From Bacillus_BU sp051233475 (GTDB taxonomy: Bacteria; Bacillota; Bacilli; Bacillales; Cytobacillaceae), in contig NZ_JBKFGH010000004.1 of the NCBI RefSeq assembly GCF_051233475.1, positions 124,001 to 188,000 on the forward strand: DNA of 64,000 bases. Reading direction: 5' to 3'. The notes under the pieces were generated by a model. It did no database searches. It worked only from the letters and a program-made list of their open reading frames with translations, and was not told where the DNA came from. Positions 51,181 through 59,275 of this stretch are shown piece by piece. A program made the position numbers and the translations under genes. Each line of letters opens with the position of its first letter. The stretch's first letter is position 1.

Positions 51181-52059
51181 ATGAAAAAGCGCTTTGAGCG
51201 TTTTCATCCGCTCGTTTTGTTTAGTTATTATGTGGGTGTATTAGCTTTACTTATGCTATTGTTTCATCCAATTGTTTTAGTAGTTGGATTAGTAATTATT
51301 GTTATCTTTCATTTTATACAAGATCGCTGCAGAAGCTTGCGGCGATGGTTTTTTTTAATGGTATCAACAGGAGTTATCATTATTATACTGAACCCATTGT
51401 TCAATCAAAATGGAAGTCATGTTCTGTTTAATATTTTTAAACGGCAGTTTACTCTTGAAGCAACTATGTTCGGGGTAACAACCGCCTTATCGATAATGGG
51501 GGTAATTGCCATCTTTGTTTCCTATAATGAGGTCATGACCCCCAATAAAATTTTCTATTTGTTTTCAAAGCTCCTCCCGCAATTTGCAGTTTTATTGATG
51601 TTAACGCTGCGCTTTATTCCGCTGATGAAAAGACGACTGGAGGAAATCTCAGCGGTTCAAACAAGTAAAGGGCTATCTGTTAGGTCTGGTTCATGGAACA
51701 GTAGAGTAAAATCAGGCTTGTTATATGTACAAGTTCTCCTAACGTACTCACTTGAAGAAGCGATCCAAACGGCAGATTCGATGAAGGCTAGAGGCTACGG
51801 CCTGGGAACTCGTTCTACTTATGATTATTTTCGATTTAAAAAGGCTGATTTAACAGCTATCATCTATTTAGTTCTTTTCATGATATTAGCTTTATATGGC
51901 CGGTTTTTAGGGTATGGGTTTTTAACGATTTATCCGTTAATTGAAACGCTGAAATTATCCGTCATGGACACAGCGGTGTTTGGGGAATTCCTTCTATTTT
52001 TAGGATTCCCACTTTTTGTTGAAATTGGAGGGATGTTAAAATGGCGCAAATTGAACTGA
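51181..52059 (+). CDS. ECF transporter transmembrane subunit EcfT
   Basis: About 292 residues from ATG 51181, which follows GGAGGGGAGAGG. Five to six membrane helices, and the cytoplasmic coupling helices show SAVQTSKGLSVRSGS and the signature ADSMKARGYGLGTR, the Ala-Arg-Gly motif that contacts the ATPases. It transmits ATPase movement to the S component. It overlaps the ATPase gene by 19 bases, so the module is translationally coupled. Confidence 0.92.
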   Translation: MKKRFERFHPLVLFSYYVGVLALLMLLFHPIVLVVGLVIIVIFHFIQDRCRSLRRWFFLMVSTGVIIIILNPLFNQNGSHVLFNIFKRQFTLEATMFGVTTALSIMGVIAIFVSYNEVMTPNKIFYLFSKLLPQFAVLLMLTLRFIPLMKRRLEEISAVQTSKGLSVRSGSWNSRVKSGLLYVQVLLTYSLEEAIQTADSMKARGYGLGTRSTYDYFRFKKADLTAIIYLVLFMILALYGRFLGYGFLTIYPLIETLKLSVMDTAVFGEFLLFLGFPLFVEIGGMLKWRKLN

Positions 52060-53684
52060 AAAATGTCACATACTCCTACCCGGATGCACTTCATCCTGCA
52101 CTTAACAATTTATCCCTCCAAATTGAAAAAGGGCAGTTTGTTGTACTTTTTGGATCGTCAGGAAGCGGAAAGAGTACCTTGTTGCGTTTATTGAAAAAGG
52201 AAATTAGACCCCATGGTAAATTTACTGGTGATATAGTAATAAATCATCGCTCCATTTCAGAATCGGATGGACCCGCTAGTGAAATTGGCTTCGTTTTTCA
52301 AGATCCGGAAAATCAGGTAGTAGCTGAAAACGTCCTGCAGGAAATTGTCTTTGGCCTTGAAAACATGGGACTTTCAACGACAGAAATGAGAAGTAGAGTG
52401 GCAGAAATGGTCCATTTCTTCGGAGCTGAGTCGTTATTAGAGCGGAAAACCTATGAGCTTTCAGGTGGAAAGAAGCAACAAATAAATTTAGCCTCGGTTT
52501 TATTAATGCAGCCGGATATCCTATTGCTCGATGAACCCACGGCACAGCTCGATCCTGTCAGTTCAAGAGAATTGTTGGATATGCTTGTCAGACTAAACGA
52601 AGAGTTTGGCATTACCATTATTGTTGCTGAACATAGATTAGAAGAATTTTTTACAATTTCCGATAAAATTGTAATGCTGGATCAGGGAGAGATCACGCAC
52701 GTTGGGGAGCCGAAGCAGATTATGAAAATGCTATGGGATTCTCCTAATCGTGTTTTTGTTCCAAGCATTCCTGCACTCTATTTAAGTGCAGAAAACACAG
52801 GGGACCATGCTTTTCCACCGTTAACAGTTAAGGAAGGAAAACGTTGGATTCAGCAAATCAATCTTATTGAACCAAAAGCCACATCTTCACCGTTGGTTAA
52901 AAATCACAATGAAATATTATTCCATATCAAAAATCTTTCTTTTTTATATAACAGAGATGATGACATGGTTATAAAGGACTTGGAATTCTCCTTAAATAAA
53001 GGAGAAACATATGCATTATTAGGAGGAAATGGCTCAGGGAAATCGACACTCTTAAAGTTGATTTGTGGAATGCTCAAGCCAGCAGCTGGAAAAGTATTTT
53101 TTCATGAAAAGCCATTAAAAGCTTGGGGGAAAAACGAATTAGTAAAAAGAATTGGCTATCTCCCACAAAATCCTAAACTCTTTTTTATACAGGATTCAGT
53201 AGAAAAAGAAATTCACGATACGATGAAACAATGGGGCATAACGGATCAGCATCTAGTTGATGATCTTTTAAAATCACTTGGAATTTTGCACCTCCAACAT
53301 CAGCATCCTTATGATCTTAGCGGCGGAGAACTTCAAAAGGCAGCATTAGCCTGTTTGTTGTTGAGAAAACCCGAAGTTCTATTGCTTGATGAACCAACTA
53401 AGGGACTTGATCCGGTGTCTAAAGCAAATTTGGGCTCTATTCTTTTAAATCTACAAGCTGACGGAGTTACCATCGTCATGTCCACCCATGATATTGAATT
53501 TGCAGCAAAGCACGCCACGAAGTGTGGCATGATGTTTCAGGGGCAAATTACATCAGAAGGGCTGCCGAACCAATTTTTTAAAGGGAACTTCTTTTATACA
53601 ACAATGATTCAAAGATTATTTCACCATGTACCTAATAGTAGTATTATGACGCTTGAGGAGGCCGTTCGTGTATGCAACACATAA
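52041..53684 (+). CDS. ECF transporter ATPase, two fused ABC domains (EcfA-EcfA')
   Basis: A 547-residue protein with two complete ABC cassettes. First: GSSGSGKST near 39-47, FVFQDPENQVVAENVLQEIVFGLENMG, LSGGKKQ, LLLDEPTAQLDP, AEHRLEEFF. Second, from about 290: GGNGSGKST, GYLPQNPKLFF, LSGGELQ, LLLDEPTKGLDP and STHD. In most Bacillaceae the shared ECF uses separate EcfA1 and EcfA2, so the fusion marks a dedicated (group I-like) transporter. Both sites look intact. Confidence 0.93.
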   Translation: MAQIELKNVTYSYPDALHPALNNLSLQIEKGQFVVLFGSSGSGKSTLLRLLKKEIRPHGKFTGDIVINHRSISESDGPASEIGFVFQDPENQVVAENVLQEIVFGLENMGLSTTEMRSRVAEMVHFFGAESLLERKTYELSGGKKQQINLASVLLMQPDILLLDEPTAQLDPVSSRELLDMLVRLNEEFGITIIVAEHRLEEFFTISDKIVMLDQGEITHVGEPKQIMKMLWDSPNRVFVPSIPALYLSAENTGDHAFPPLTVKEGKRWIQQINLIEPKATSSPLVKNHNEILFHIKNLSFLYNRDDDMVIKDLEFSLNKGETYALLGGNGSGKSTLLKLICGMLKPAAGKVFFHEKPLKAWGKNELVKRIGYLPQNPKLFFIQDSVEKEIHDTMKQWGITDQHLVDDLLKSLGILHLQHQHPYDLSGGELQKAALACLLLRKPEVLLLDEPTKGLDPVSKANLGSILLNLQADGVTIVMSTHDIEFAAKHATKCGMMFQGQITSEGLPNQFFKGNFFYTTMIQRLFHHVPNSSIMTLEEAVRVCNT

Positions 53685-54364
53685 GGGCATTAGGAAAAAT
53701 AGGTCTGCCAATTGTTGCGTTAATCCTACTTGGTCTTACAATATGGTGGGGAGAAAACTATTTTTTAATTAGCATTGGAATAATTGCTTCAGCTATTCTT
53801 TTGATTCTTACCCGCTTTGAAAATAGAAAAATCGAAGCGAGAGAGCTAGTCCTCATAGCAGTTTTGGCTTCGATTGCCGCGGTCGGGCGCATTCCGTTTG
53901 CCAGCCTTCCAAGTGTCCAGCCAACCACGTTTATCATTATGATCTCAGGCCTCGTGTTTGGTGCTGAAAGTGGCTTTATCATTGGAGCTGTTGCAGCACT
54001 TGCATCAAACATGATCCTCGGTCAAGGTCCTTGGACTCCTTGGCAGATGGTAGCTTGGGGCTTGGTCGGATTCAGTGCCGGTTTGCTGGGAAGAACGAAA
54101 TTCTTGAAGTCTACATGGGGAAAAATTGTTTTCGGTGTAGTGTGGGGATTTTTGTTTGGTTGGATTATGAACGTGTGGGGAATTCTCTCATTAAGTCAAT
54201 ATGGAAACGTAATTGATATGAATGCCGTACTCACATATTTTGCTGGTAGTGCTCTATTTGATTTCATGCATGCGGTTTCCAATACAGTCTTTTTTGTCTT
54301 ATTTGGGAAAAAGTGGATTGCTGTTTTAAGCCGTTTTAAGAGGAAATATGGATTGATGGAATAA
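53672..54364 (+). CDS. ECF transporter S component, probably cobalamin-specific
   Basis: A 230-residue membrane protein with about six to seven helices. ARELVLIAVLASIAAVGRIPFASLPSVQPTTFIIMISGLVFGAESGFIIGAVAALASNMILGQGPWTPWQM is the conserved block of the CblT-like S-component family. Last gene of the operon, overlapping the ATPase gene by 13 bases. The B12 riboswitch and the DUF4430 partner make cobalamin (or a cobinamide-type precursor) the likely ligand; specificity cannot be read from the residues alone. Confidence 0.85.
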   Translation: MQHIRALGKIGLPIVALILLGLTIWWGENYFLISIGIIASAILLILTRFENRKIEARELVLIAVLASIAAVGRIPFASLPSVQPTTFIIMISGLVFGAESGFIIGAVAALASNMILGQGPWTPWQMVAWGLVGFSAGLLGRTKFLKSTWGKIVFGVVWGFLFGWIMNVWGILSLSQYGNVIDMNAVLTYFAGSALFDFMHAVSNTVFFVLFGKKWIAVLSRFKRKYGLME

Positions 54365-54382
54365 CACGAAAATAGTCAGATT

Positions 54383-54424
54383 AAACTGCAGGGTTGTCGG
54401 GGGATCTCGACAACCCTGCAGTTT
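54383..54424 (+). terminator. Terminator of the B12 uptake operon
   Basis: A 17-bp perfect stem AAACTGCAGGGTTGTCG (54383-54399), eight-base loop, complement 54408-54424. The T tract after it is poor at first, then TTTTTAGATTTTT. Confidence 0.8.
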
Positions 54425-54462
54425 ATGTAATAATTTTTAGATTTTTAAAGTCTTAGATTGAA

Positions 54463-54511
54463 TTGACACCCCCTTAATTAGGTGATACTTTATAAGTACA
54501 AATTGTTCTTT
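54463..54511 (+). promoter_or_regulatory. Promoter with SinR-type half-sites ahead of the regulator gene
   Basis: TTGACA (54463-54468) and extended -10 TGATACTTT (TACTTT at 54486-54491, spacer 17). GTTCTTT (54505-54511) matches the SinR box GTTCTYT and is followed by an inverted, imperfect TAGAAAC; the site would sit at the transcription start. Confidence 0.45.
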
Positions 54512-54569
54512 ATATAGAAACGGTGTTCAATGTGAATTATTTAAAAAAGTGGTATGACAATAATGATGA

Positions 54570-54625
54570 AAGGAGAGAAAATAGCTAATCTCCTTAAAGG
54601 AAATTGTCTTTTTTTTTTTTTTTTT
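54570..54625 (+). terminator. Hairpin followed by a T17 tract
   Basis: AAGGAGA (54570-54576) pairs with TCTCCTT (54589-54595); after 13 bases comes an uninterrupted run of 17 T (54609-54625). The distance between stem and run is long for a normal terminator. It lies between the promoter above and the regulator gene. Confidence 0.4.
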
Positions 54626-54632
54626 GAAAAAA

Positions 54633-54650
54633 CGTTCTCAAAAGAGAACG
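54633..54650. promoter_or_regulatory. SinR-type palindromic operator 1
   Basis: CGTTCTC-AAAA-GAGAACG is a perfect inverted repeat. On the minus strand it reads GTTCTCT, an exact SinR box, and on plus GTTCTCA, one mismatch. Same architecture as the site at 56146. The 475-bp stretch 54365-54839 holds this, the promoter, the T17 hairpin and no convincing gene. Confidence 0.55.
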
Positions 54651-54839
54651 AATCCCTTCTGATTTCCTCTGCAGATTTAATTTCTTTTTCGAAATAATCA
54701 ATTAAGTCTTTGATGATTTGATTTGTTACATCACTAATCTAATTCGTATAAAAAATCAAAAATACACGACCTATTACAAATCCTTGTGAAAATTATAAAT
54801 ACTTGAGATTTATAAAATAATTCAAACGAGGTAGATTGA

Positions 54840-55181
54840 ATGATTGGAAAAAATATAAATGAGTTTCGAAAAAAAAAGGGGCTTACCCTATCTGAACTTG
54901 CTGATAGAGCTCAAATTTCAAAATCTTATTTAAGTAACATAGAAAGAAACTTAAATCAAAATCCCTCTATTAAGGTAATAAAAAAAATTGGAAAGGTTCT
55001 TGATGTTGATCTTAAAACGTTGCTTATAACTGGTGAATGCACTCAGTCAGAAACACATTTTGACAATGAATGGCTTGATTTCATAAAAGAGATAAAAGAT
55101 TTAGAAATTGAGAAGGAACAAATTAAAGAATTCAAAACCATTGTTGATTATATAAAATGGAAAAATCAAAACGGAGGGTGA
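54840..55181 (+). CDS. SinR/SlrR-like XRE-family biofilm regulator
   Basis: A 113-residue protein close to SinR in length and layout: the HTH domain IGKNINEFRKKKGLTLSELADRAQISKSYLSNIERNLNQNPSIKVIKKIGKVLDVDLKTLL (2-62) and a C-terminal oligomerisation helix pair (NEWLDFIKEIKDLEIEKEQIKEFKTIVDYIKWK). SinR represses eps and tapA matrix genes; SlrR lies beside eps in B. subtilis. Position fits SlrR, size fits SinR. No sinI is visible next to it. GAGGTAG precedes the ATG. Operators flank it on both sides. Confidence 0.85.
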   Translation: MIGKNINEFRKKKGLTLSELADRAQISKSYLSNIERNLNQNPSIKVIKKIGKVLDVDLKTLLITGECTQSETHFDNEWLDFIKEIKDLEIEKEQIKEFKTIVDYIKWKNQNGG

Positions 55182-55187
55182 AAGTGA

Positions 55188-55241
55188 ATGGCAATTTTTT
55201 TTAAGGAAAACAAAAATAAAAGTGTTATCCCTTTAACTTAG
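55188..55241 (+). CDS. Possible 17-residue micro-ORF after the SinR-like gene
   Basis: ATG 55188 follows GGAGGGTGA, a strong ribosome site that overlaps the end of the regulator gene; the frame runs 17 codons (MAIFFKENKNKSVIPLT) to TAG. The peptide is basic with a hydrophobic start. It may be a real small protein, a leader peptide, or the decayed start of a longer gene. No similarity recognised. Confidence 0.3.
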   Translation: MAIFFKENKNKSVIPLT

Positions 55242-55362
55242 AAAAGAAAATCACTATAGTTTAAAAAATTTCTAATAGGATGTTTATATTTTTATAAACT
55301 TTGAGTATAGATTAAAAAGGGGAAAATTTCTAAATACATAGAGAAGAAACGTGGGGATAAAC

Positions 55363-56028
55363 ATGGAAAAAGAAATTAACATCAAAAGGTTTTTTTATGT
55401 CATAAAGAAACGTTTTTGGTTAGTTGTTGTATTTGCCTTTTTATTTTCAGTATTTGCGGGTATTTATAGTTTGTTTTTTACTAAGCCCCTTTACGAATCA
55501 TCTTCACGAGTGATCATAAATGCAGAACCTGAATTGATGAATACCCTTTTGGTTATGATAAAAGAACCTGCATTTTTAGAATATGTAATTGAGAAGTTAA
55601 ATGTAAATAGAAATCCTGATGATTTAAGTAGACAAGTTTCAGCTGAGAGCATAGGTGGTTCATCTATAGTGAAAATATCTGTTGTCGATACAAATCCTGA
55701 GATGGCAGCAAAAATAGCTAATACAACTGCTGCTGTTTTTAAAAAGGAAATACCAAACATTTTAGATTTTAATGATATCAGAGTATTTTCCAAAGCAAAA
55801 GTTAGTTCTAATCCCATAAACATAGACCATCAGAAAAAGATATTGATAGGTTTTGTGGTAGGAATCGTTGCTGGTATTGGAATTATATTTTTATTAGACT
55901 TTTTTAACGAGACAATAAGGTCAGAACAAAACGCGGAACAAATAGAAATGGCTCCTGTTTTAAGTAGAGTTTCCAAAATAAACACAAATAATTCGACTAT
56001 TAAAAAAAAGGCTAAAAGTAAAAGCTAG
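55363..56028 (+). CDS. epsA: Polysaccharide co-polymerase, Wzz/YveK (EpsA-like)
   Basis: About 221 residues from ATG 55363 (GTGGGGAT upstream). Two membrane helices (about 20-42 and 167-188) enclose an extracellular domain beginning KPLYESSSRVIIN, with SIVKISVVDTNPEMAAKIANTTAAVF in the middle; this is the Wzz/CapA-modulator layout. It controls chain length and normally activates the EpsB tyrosine kinase, but no kinase gene follows. The C-terminal tail is short and basic (KKKAKSKS). First structural gene of the eps locus. Confidence 0.87.
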   Translation: MEKEINIKRFFYVIKKRFWLVVVFAFLFSVFAGIYSLFFTKPLYESSSRVIINAEPELMNTLLVMIKEPAFLEYVIEKLNVNRNPDDLSRQVSAESIGGSSIVKISVVDTNPEMAAKIANTTAAVFKKEIPNILDFNDIRVFSKAKVSSNPINIDHQKKILIGFVVGIVAGIGIIFLLDFFNETIRSEQNAEQIEMAPVLSRVSKINTNNSTIKKKAKSKS

Positions 56029-56145
56029 GGTCACTTGGAACTTTGAATAAAAAATCCTCGTATTTTAAGGAAAGAACAAGTCTATTATCTTCCATATAAG
56101 AATAAGGAACGTTACATAAGATGGAAGAAAATTTTTTGACCTGAA

Positions 56146-56163
56146 TGTTCTCTATTGAGAACA
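56146..56163. promoter_or_regulatory. SinR-type palindromic operator 2
   Basis: TGTTCTC-TATT-GAGAACA is a perfect inverted repeat; the plus half GTTCTCT is an exact SinR box. It lies between epsA-like and the EAR-type RNA, just after a TTGACC that could be a -35 element. Confidence 0.55.
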
Positions 56164-56168
56164 AAAAA

Positions 56169-56288
56169 GCGAATAAAGGGTTTCGGTGATGTCTTCTTAC
56201 CACTATCAATGAAGGCACTCGGTCATGCTGTGGGTTGAAATAGTCCTTAGACGCGGGTCGTCAAGAGCGTGATGTGAGGGGGGGTTAA
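56169..56288 (+). ncRNA. EAR (eps-associated RNA) element, epsC leader
   Basis: A GC-richer, structured 120-nt stretch in otherwise AT-rich DNA, ahead of the epsC-like gene. It contains TTTCGGTGATGTCTTCTTACC, GAAGGCACTCGGTCATGCTG, TAGTCCTTAGACGCGGGTCG and CAAGAGCGTGATGTGAGGGG (each given in short pieces), which I recognise as the EAR/epsC RNA motif of Bacillales eps operons (Irnov and Winkler 2010). EAR promotes processive antitermination so that RNA polymerase can read through the long operon. In B. subtilis it lies between epsB and epsC; here between epsA and epsC. Confidence 0.75.
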
Positions 56289-56456
56289 ATGCCCCAAATT
56301 TTTATTGAAATTTTCCATTATTTGATCTTGAAAGGTCTAATAATGGAAGATTTTAATTTTAACAATGTTGGAGAGCTTTTTGCTTATGTAATCGATAAAG
56401 AACCATCAGTCTTCAAAAAAATAGTAAATAAATTACTACTTGAAAGGAGAGAAGAA

Positions 56457-58277
56457 ATGACATATAGACAAAGGTTGTCATTATTTGTTTTTGTTGATAC
56501 TTGCATAGTTATCGCAGCTGTTTTCTTTAGTAGGTTTTTGGTAAATGCAACTCTAAGCGTTATTACATTACCTATTATTATAACAGCGGTTACTATCTTG
56601 TTAAGTCATCATCTTTTATCATTTAAGTTAAATTTATATAAGAAATCATGGGAATATGCAAGTATTGGGGAATTATTGATAATTTTTAAGGTAGTTACCG
56701 GTTCTATTGTGGTAGCTGCAATTGTACAGAAAATTACTGTACAAGAGACCTTTATCAGGCTACTTGTAGTTACATGGATTTTACATATGATACTTATTGG
56801 TGGCTCAAGGTTTTGGTGGAGATTGTCTCGAAATTCTTTTATGAGTTTGAATAAGAACAAAAAGAAAACTTTGATAGTGGGGGCTGGCTCTGCTGGTACG
56901 ATGGTTGCCAGGCAGCTTTTAAAAAATCAGCAATCAGACCTCATACCGGTTGCATTCGTTGATGATGACGAAAAAAAGCATAATCTCGACATATTGGGAG
57001 TCCCGGTAGTCGGGGGGATTAATAAGATTCAATGGATTGTAAAAAAATTCGATGTTGATAATATTGTGATTGCAATTCCTTCTCTCAAGAAAAAAGAGTT
57101 GAACTTTATATTCCAAGAATGTGCTCATACAAAAGCAAAAACGCAAATTCTTCCGATGCTTGAAGATTTAGTAACTGGGAAGATTGTTGTCAATCAATTT
57201 CGTGATGTCCAGGTTGAGGATTTGTTAGGAAGAGAGCCTATCCAACTAGATATTGAAAGTATTTCGGAATATCTAACAGGAAAAACAGTTCTTGTAACGG
57301 GTGCTGGTGGATCAATCGGTTCAGAAATTTGTCGGCAAATTTCCTCATTTTGTCCTTCCCGTCTTATTCTGTTAGGGCACGGTGAAAACAGTATTTATTC
57401 GATTGAAATGGAATTAAAGGAGAGTTTCTGTGAATCTCATATCGAGTTTATCCCGGAAATTGCCGATTTACAGGATGCGAGAAAAATAGACCTAATCATG
57501 AGGACCTACCACCCTGATGTAGTTTATCATGCTGCGGCTCATAAGCATGTTCCACTGATGGAGCGTAATCCTGAGGAAGCAGTAAAAAATAATGTGATAG
57601 GAACTAAGAATGTTGCTCAGGCAGCCAGTTGGAATGGAGTAAAAACCTTTGTAATGATATCTACAGATAAAGCAGTAAATCCAACTAGTGTGATGGGATC
57701 AACGAAACGGCTCGCTGAAATGACAATTCAGCAAATGGATAAGGATAGTCATACAAAATTTGTGGCTGTAAGGTTTGGAAATGTACTTGGGAGCCGTGGT
57801 AGTGTTATTCCTTTATTTAAAAAGCAAATTGAAAAGGGTGGTCCCGTTACTGTTACTCACCCAGAAATGGTCCGTTATTTTATGACGATACCTGAGGCCT
57901 CTAGATTAGTGATTCAGGCAGGAGCTCTTGCAAAAGGTGGGGAAATTTTTATCTTAGATATGGGGAATCCGGTTAAGATAGTTGATCTTGCAAAAAACTT
58001 AATTAAGCTATCAGGAAATTCTATTGAAGAAATCGATATAGAATTTACTGGAATAAGACCAGGTGAGAAACTATTTGAGGAACTTTTAAAAGAAGAAGAG
58101 ATCCATGAACAACAAATATATCCGAAAATCTATATTGGTAAAACATCTAAGCTATATATCGAAGAAATAGAAACATTACTTAATACTTTTGAAAAGATGG
58201 ATAAAGATGAACTTAGAGAAAGACTATTAATGATTGCAAACAGAAAAGAAGATTTCCAATCGGTATTATCAATTTAA
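56457..58277 (+). CDS. epsC: UDP-sugar dehydratase/epimerase, FlaA1/CapD family (EpsC-like)
   Basis: About 606 residues from ATG 56457, which has GAAAGGAGAGAAG upstream. Four N-terminal membrane helices are followed by two Rossmann folds: GAGSAGTMVARQL and, from about 280, TGAGGSIGSEICRQ. The SDR active site is the family's STDKAVNPTSVMGSTKR version, with Lys of the M-x-x-x-K pair. ILDMGNPVKIVDLAKNLI and GIRPGEKLFEELL are also typical. It converts UDP-GlcNAc for the polysaccharide, probably as a 4,6-dehydratase. The frame is open upstream through ATG 56343, which has a weaker AAAGG site, so a 38-residue longer form is possible. Confidence 0.88.
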   Translation: MTYRQRLSLFVFVDTCIVIAAVFFSRFLVNATLSVITLPIIITAVTILLSHHLLSFKLNLYKKSWEYASIGELLIIFKVVTGSIVVAAIVQKITVQETFIRLLVVTWILHMILIGGSRFWWRLSRNSFMSLNKNKKKTLIVGAGSAGTMVARQLLKNQQSDLIPVAFVDDDEKKHNLDILGVPVVGGINKIQWIVKKFDVDNIVIAIPSLKKKELNFIFQECAHTKAKTQILPMLEDLVTGKIVVNQFRDVQVEDLLGREPIQLDIESISEYLTGKTVLVTGAGGSIGSEICRQISSFCPSRLILLGHGENSIYSIEMELKESFCESHIEFIPEIADLQDARKIDLIMRTYHPDVVYHAAAHKHVPLMERNPEEAVKNNVIGTKNVAQAASWNGVKTFVMISTDKAVNPTSVMGSTKRLAEMTIQQMDKDSHTKFVAVRFGNVLGSRGSVIPLFKKQIEKGGPVTVTHPEMVRYFMTIPEASRLVIQAGALAKGGEIFILDMGNPVKIVDLAKNLIKLSGNSIEEIDIEFTGIRPGEKLFEELLKEEEIHEQQIYPKIYIGKTSKLYIEEIETLLNTFEKMDKDELRERLLMIANRKEDFQSVLSI

Positions 58278-58291
58278 TAGGAGTGTGCTAC

Positions 58292-59194
58292 ATGAAGGTA
58301 AAGAAGGCGATTATTCCAGCAGCTGGCCTAGGAACAAGATTTCTACCAGCAACAAAAGCGATGCCAAAAGAAATGCTTCCAATTGTAGATAAACCAACAA
58401 TTCAATACATTATTGAAGAGGCAGTAGAGTCAGGAATTGAAGATATTATAATTGTGACGGGCAAAGGAAAACGAGCAATCGAAGATCATTTTGATAATTC
58501 ATTAGAATTAGAGCAAAATTTATATGATAAGGGAAAATATGACTTGCTAAATGAGGTTCAAAAGGCTTCAAAACTTGTTGACATTCATTACATACGTCAA
58601 AAAGAACCAAAAGGGCTTGGACATGCGATTTGGTGTGCTCGAAAATTTATTGGGAACGAACCATTTGCAGTGTTGTTAGGAGATGATATTGTGAATGGTG
58701 AAAAACCTTGTTTAAAGCAAATGATTGAACAATACGATCGATATAATGCCTCAGTTTTGGGCGTTCAGGAAATACCCAATGAAGAAGTATCTCGATATGG
58801 AATTATTAATGGGAGTAAAATAGGCGATCGTATATATACAGTTAGTAATCTAGTCGAAAAACCTAACCAAGAAGAGGCACCATCCAATATTGCAATAATG
58901 GGTAGATATATTCTTAGTCCGAAAATTTTTAAAATATTAAGTCATCAGGAACCTGGAGCTGGAGGAGAAATACAGCTTACTGATGCGATCGCCTCCTTAA
59001 ACCAATATGAAGCTGTTTATGCTTATGCTTTTGAAGGAATTCGTTATGATGTTGGTGAAAAAATGGGATTCATTAAAACTATGATTGAATTTGCATTGAA
59101 ACGAGAGGATTTAAAAAATGAATTGTCTGAATATTTGGTAAACCTTGTTGAAAAAAACAAGTATATGTTAACTGATTTCCCCAAAAAATCTTAG
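58292..59194 (+). CDS. UTP-glucose-1-phosphate uridylyltransferase (GalU/GtaB type)
   Basis: About 300 residues from ATG 58292 with AGGAGTG upstream. The nucleotide-binding signature AAGLGTRFLPATKAMPKEMLP (split: AAGLGTRFLP, ATKAMPKEMLP), VDKPTIQYIIEEAVESG, FAVLLGDDIV and VEKP are all present. It makes UDP-glucose for polysaccharides. A galU-type gene inside an eps locus is an addition compared with B. subtilis, where gtaB is elsewhere; it probably is a dedicated second copy. Confidence 0.92.
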   Translation: MKVKKAIIPAAGLGTRFLPATKAMPKEMLPIVDKPTIQYIIEEAVESGIEDIIIVTGKGKRAIEDHFDNSLELEQNLYDKGKYDLLNEVQKASKLVDIHYIRQKEPKGLGHAIWCARKFIGNEPFAVLLGDDIVNGEKPCLKQMIEQYDRYNASVLGVQEIPNEEVSRYGIINGSKIGDRIYTVSNLVEKPNQEEAPSNIAIMGRYILSPKIFKILSHQEPGAGGEIQLTDAIASLNQYEAVYAYAFEGIRYDVGEKMGFIKTMIEFALKREDLKNELSEYLVNLVEKNKYMLTDFPKKS

Positions 59195-59275
59195 CTACAC
59201 TATTTATCTTCAATTCGACTCATACTGTATTAGTGAGAGTTAAGAAAATCTGTTCCTTAAAGGTGGTGAAAAATA

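Noticed and set aside
54531..54587. GTG-started 18-codon frame before the T17 tract
   Set aside because: No ribosome site, no similarity, and part of it forms the hairpin stem.
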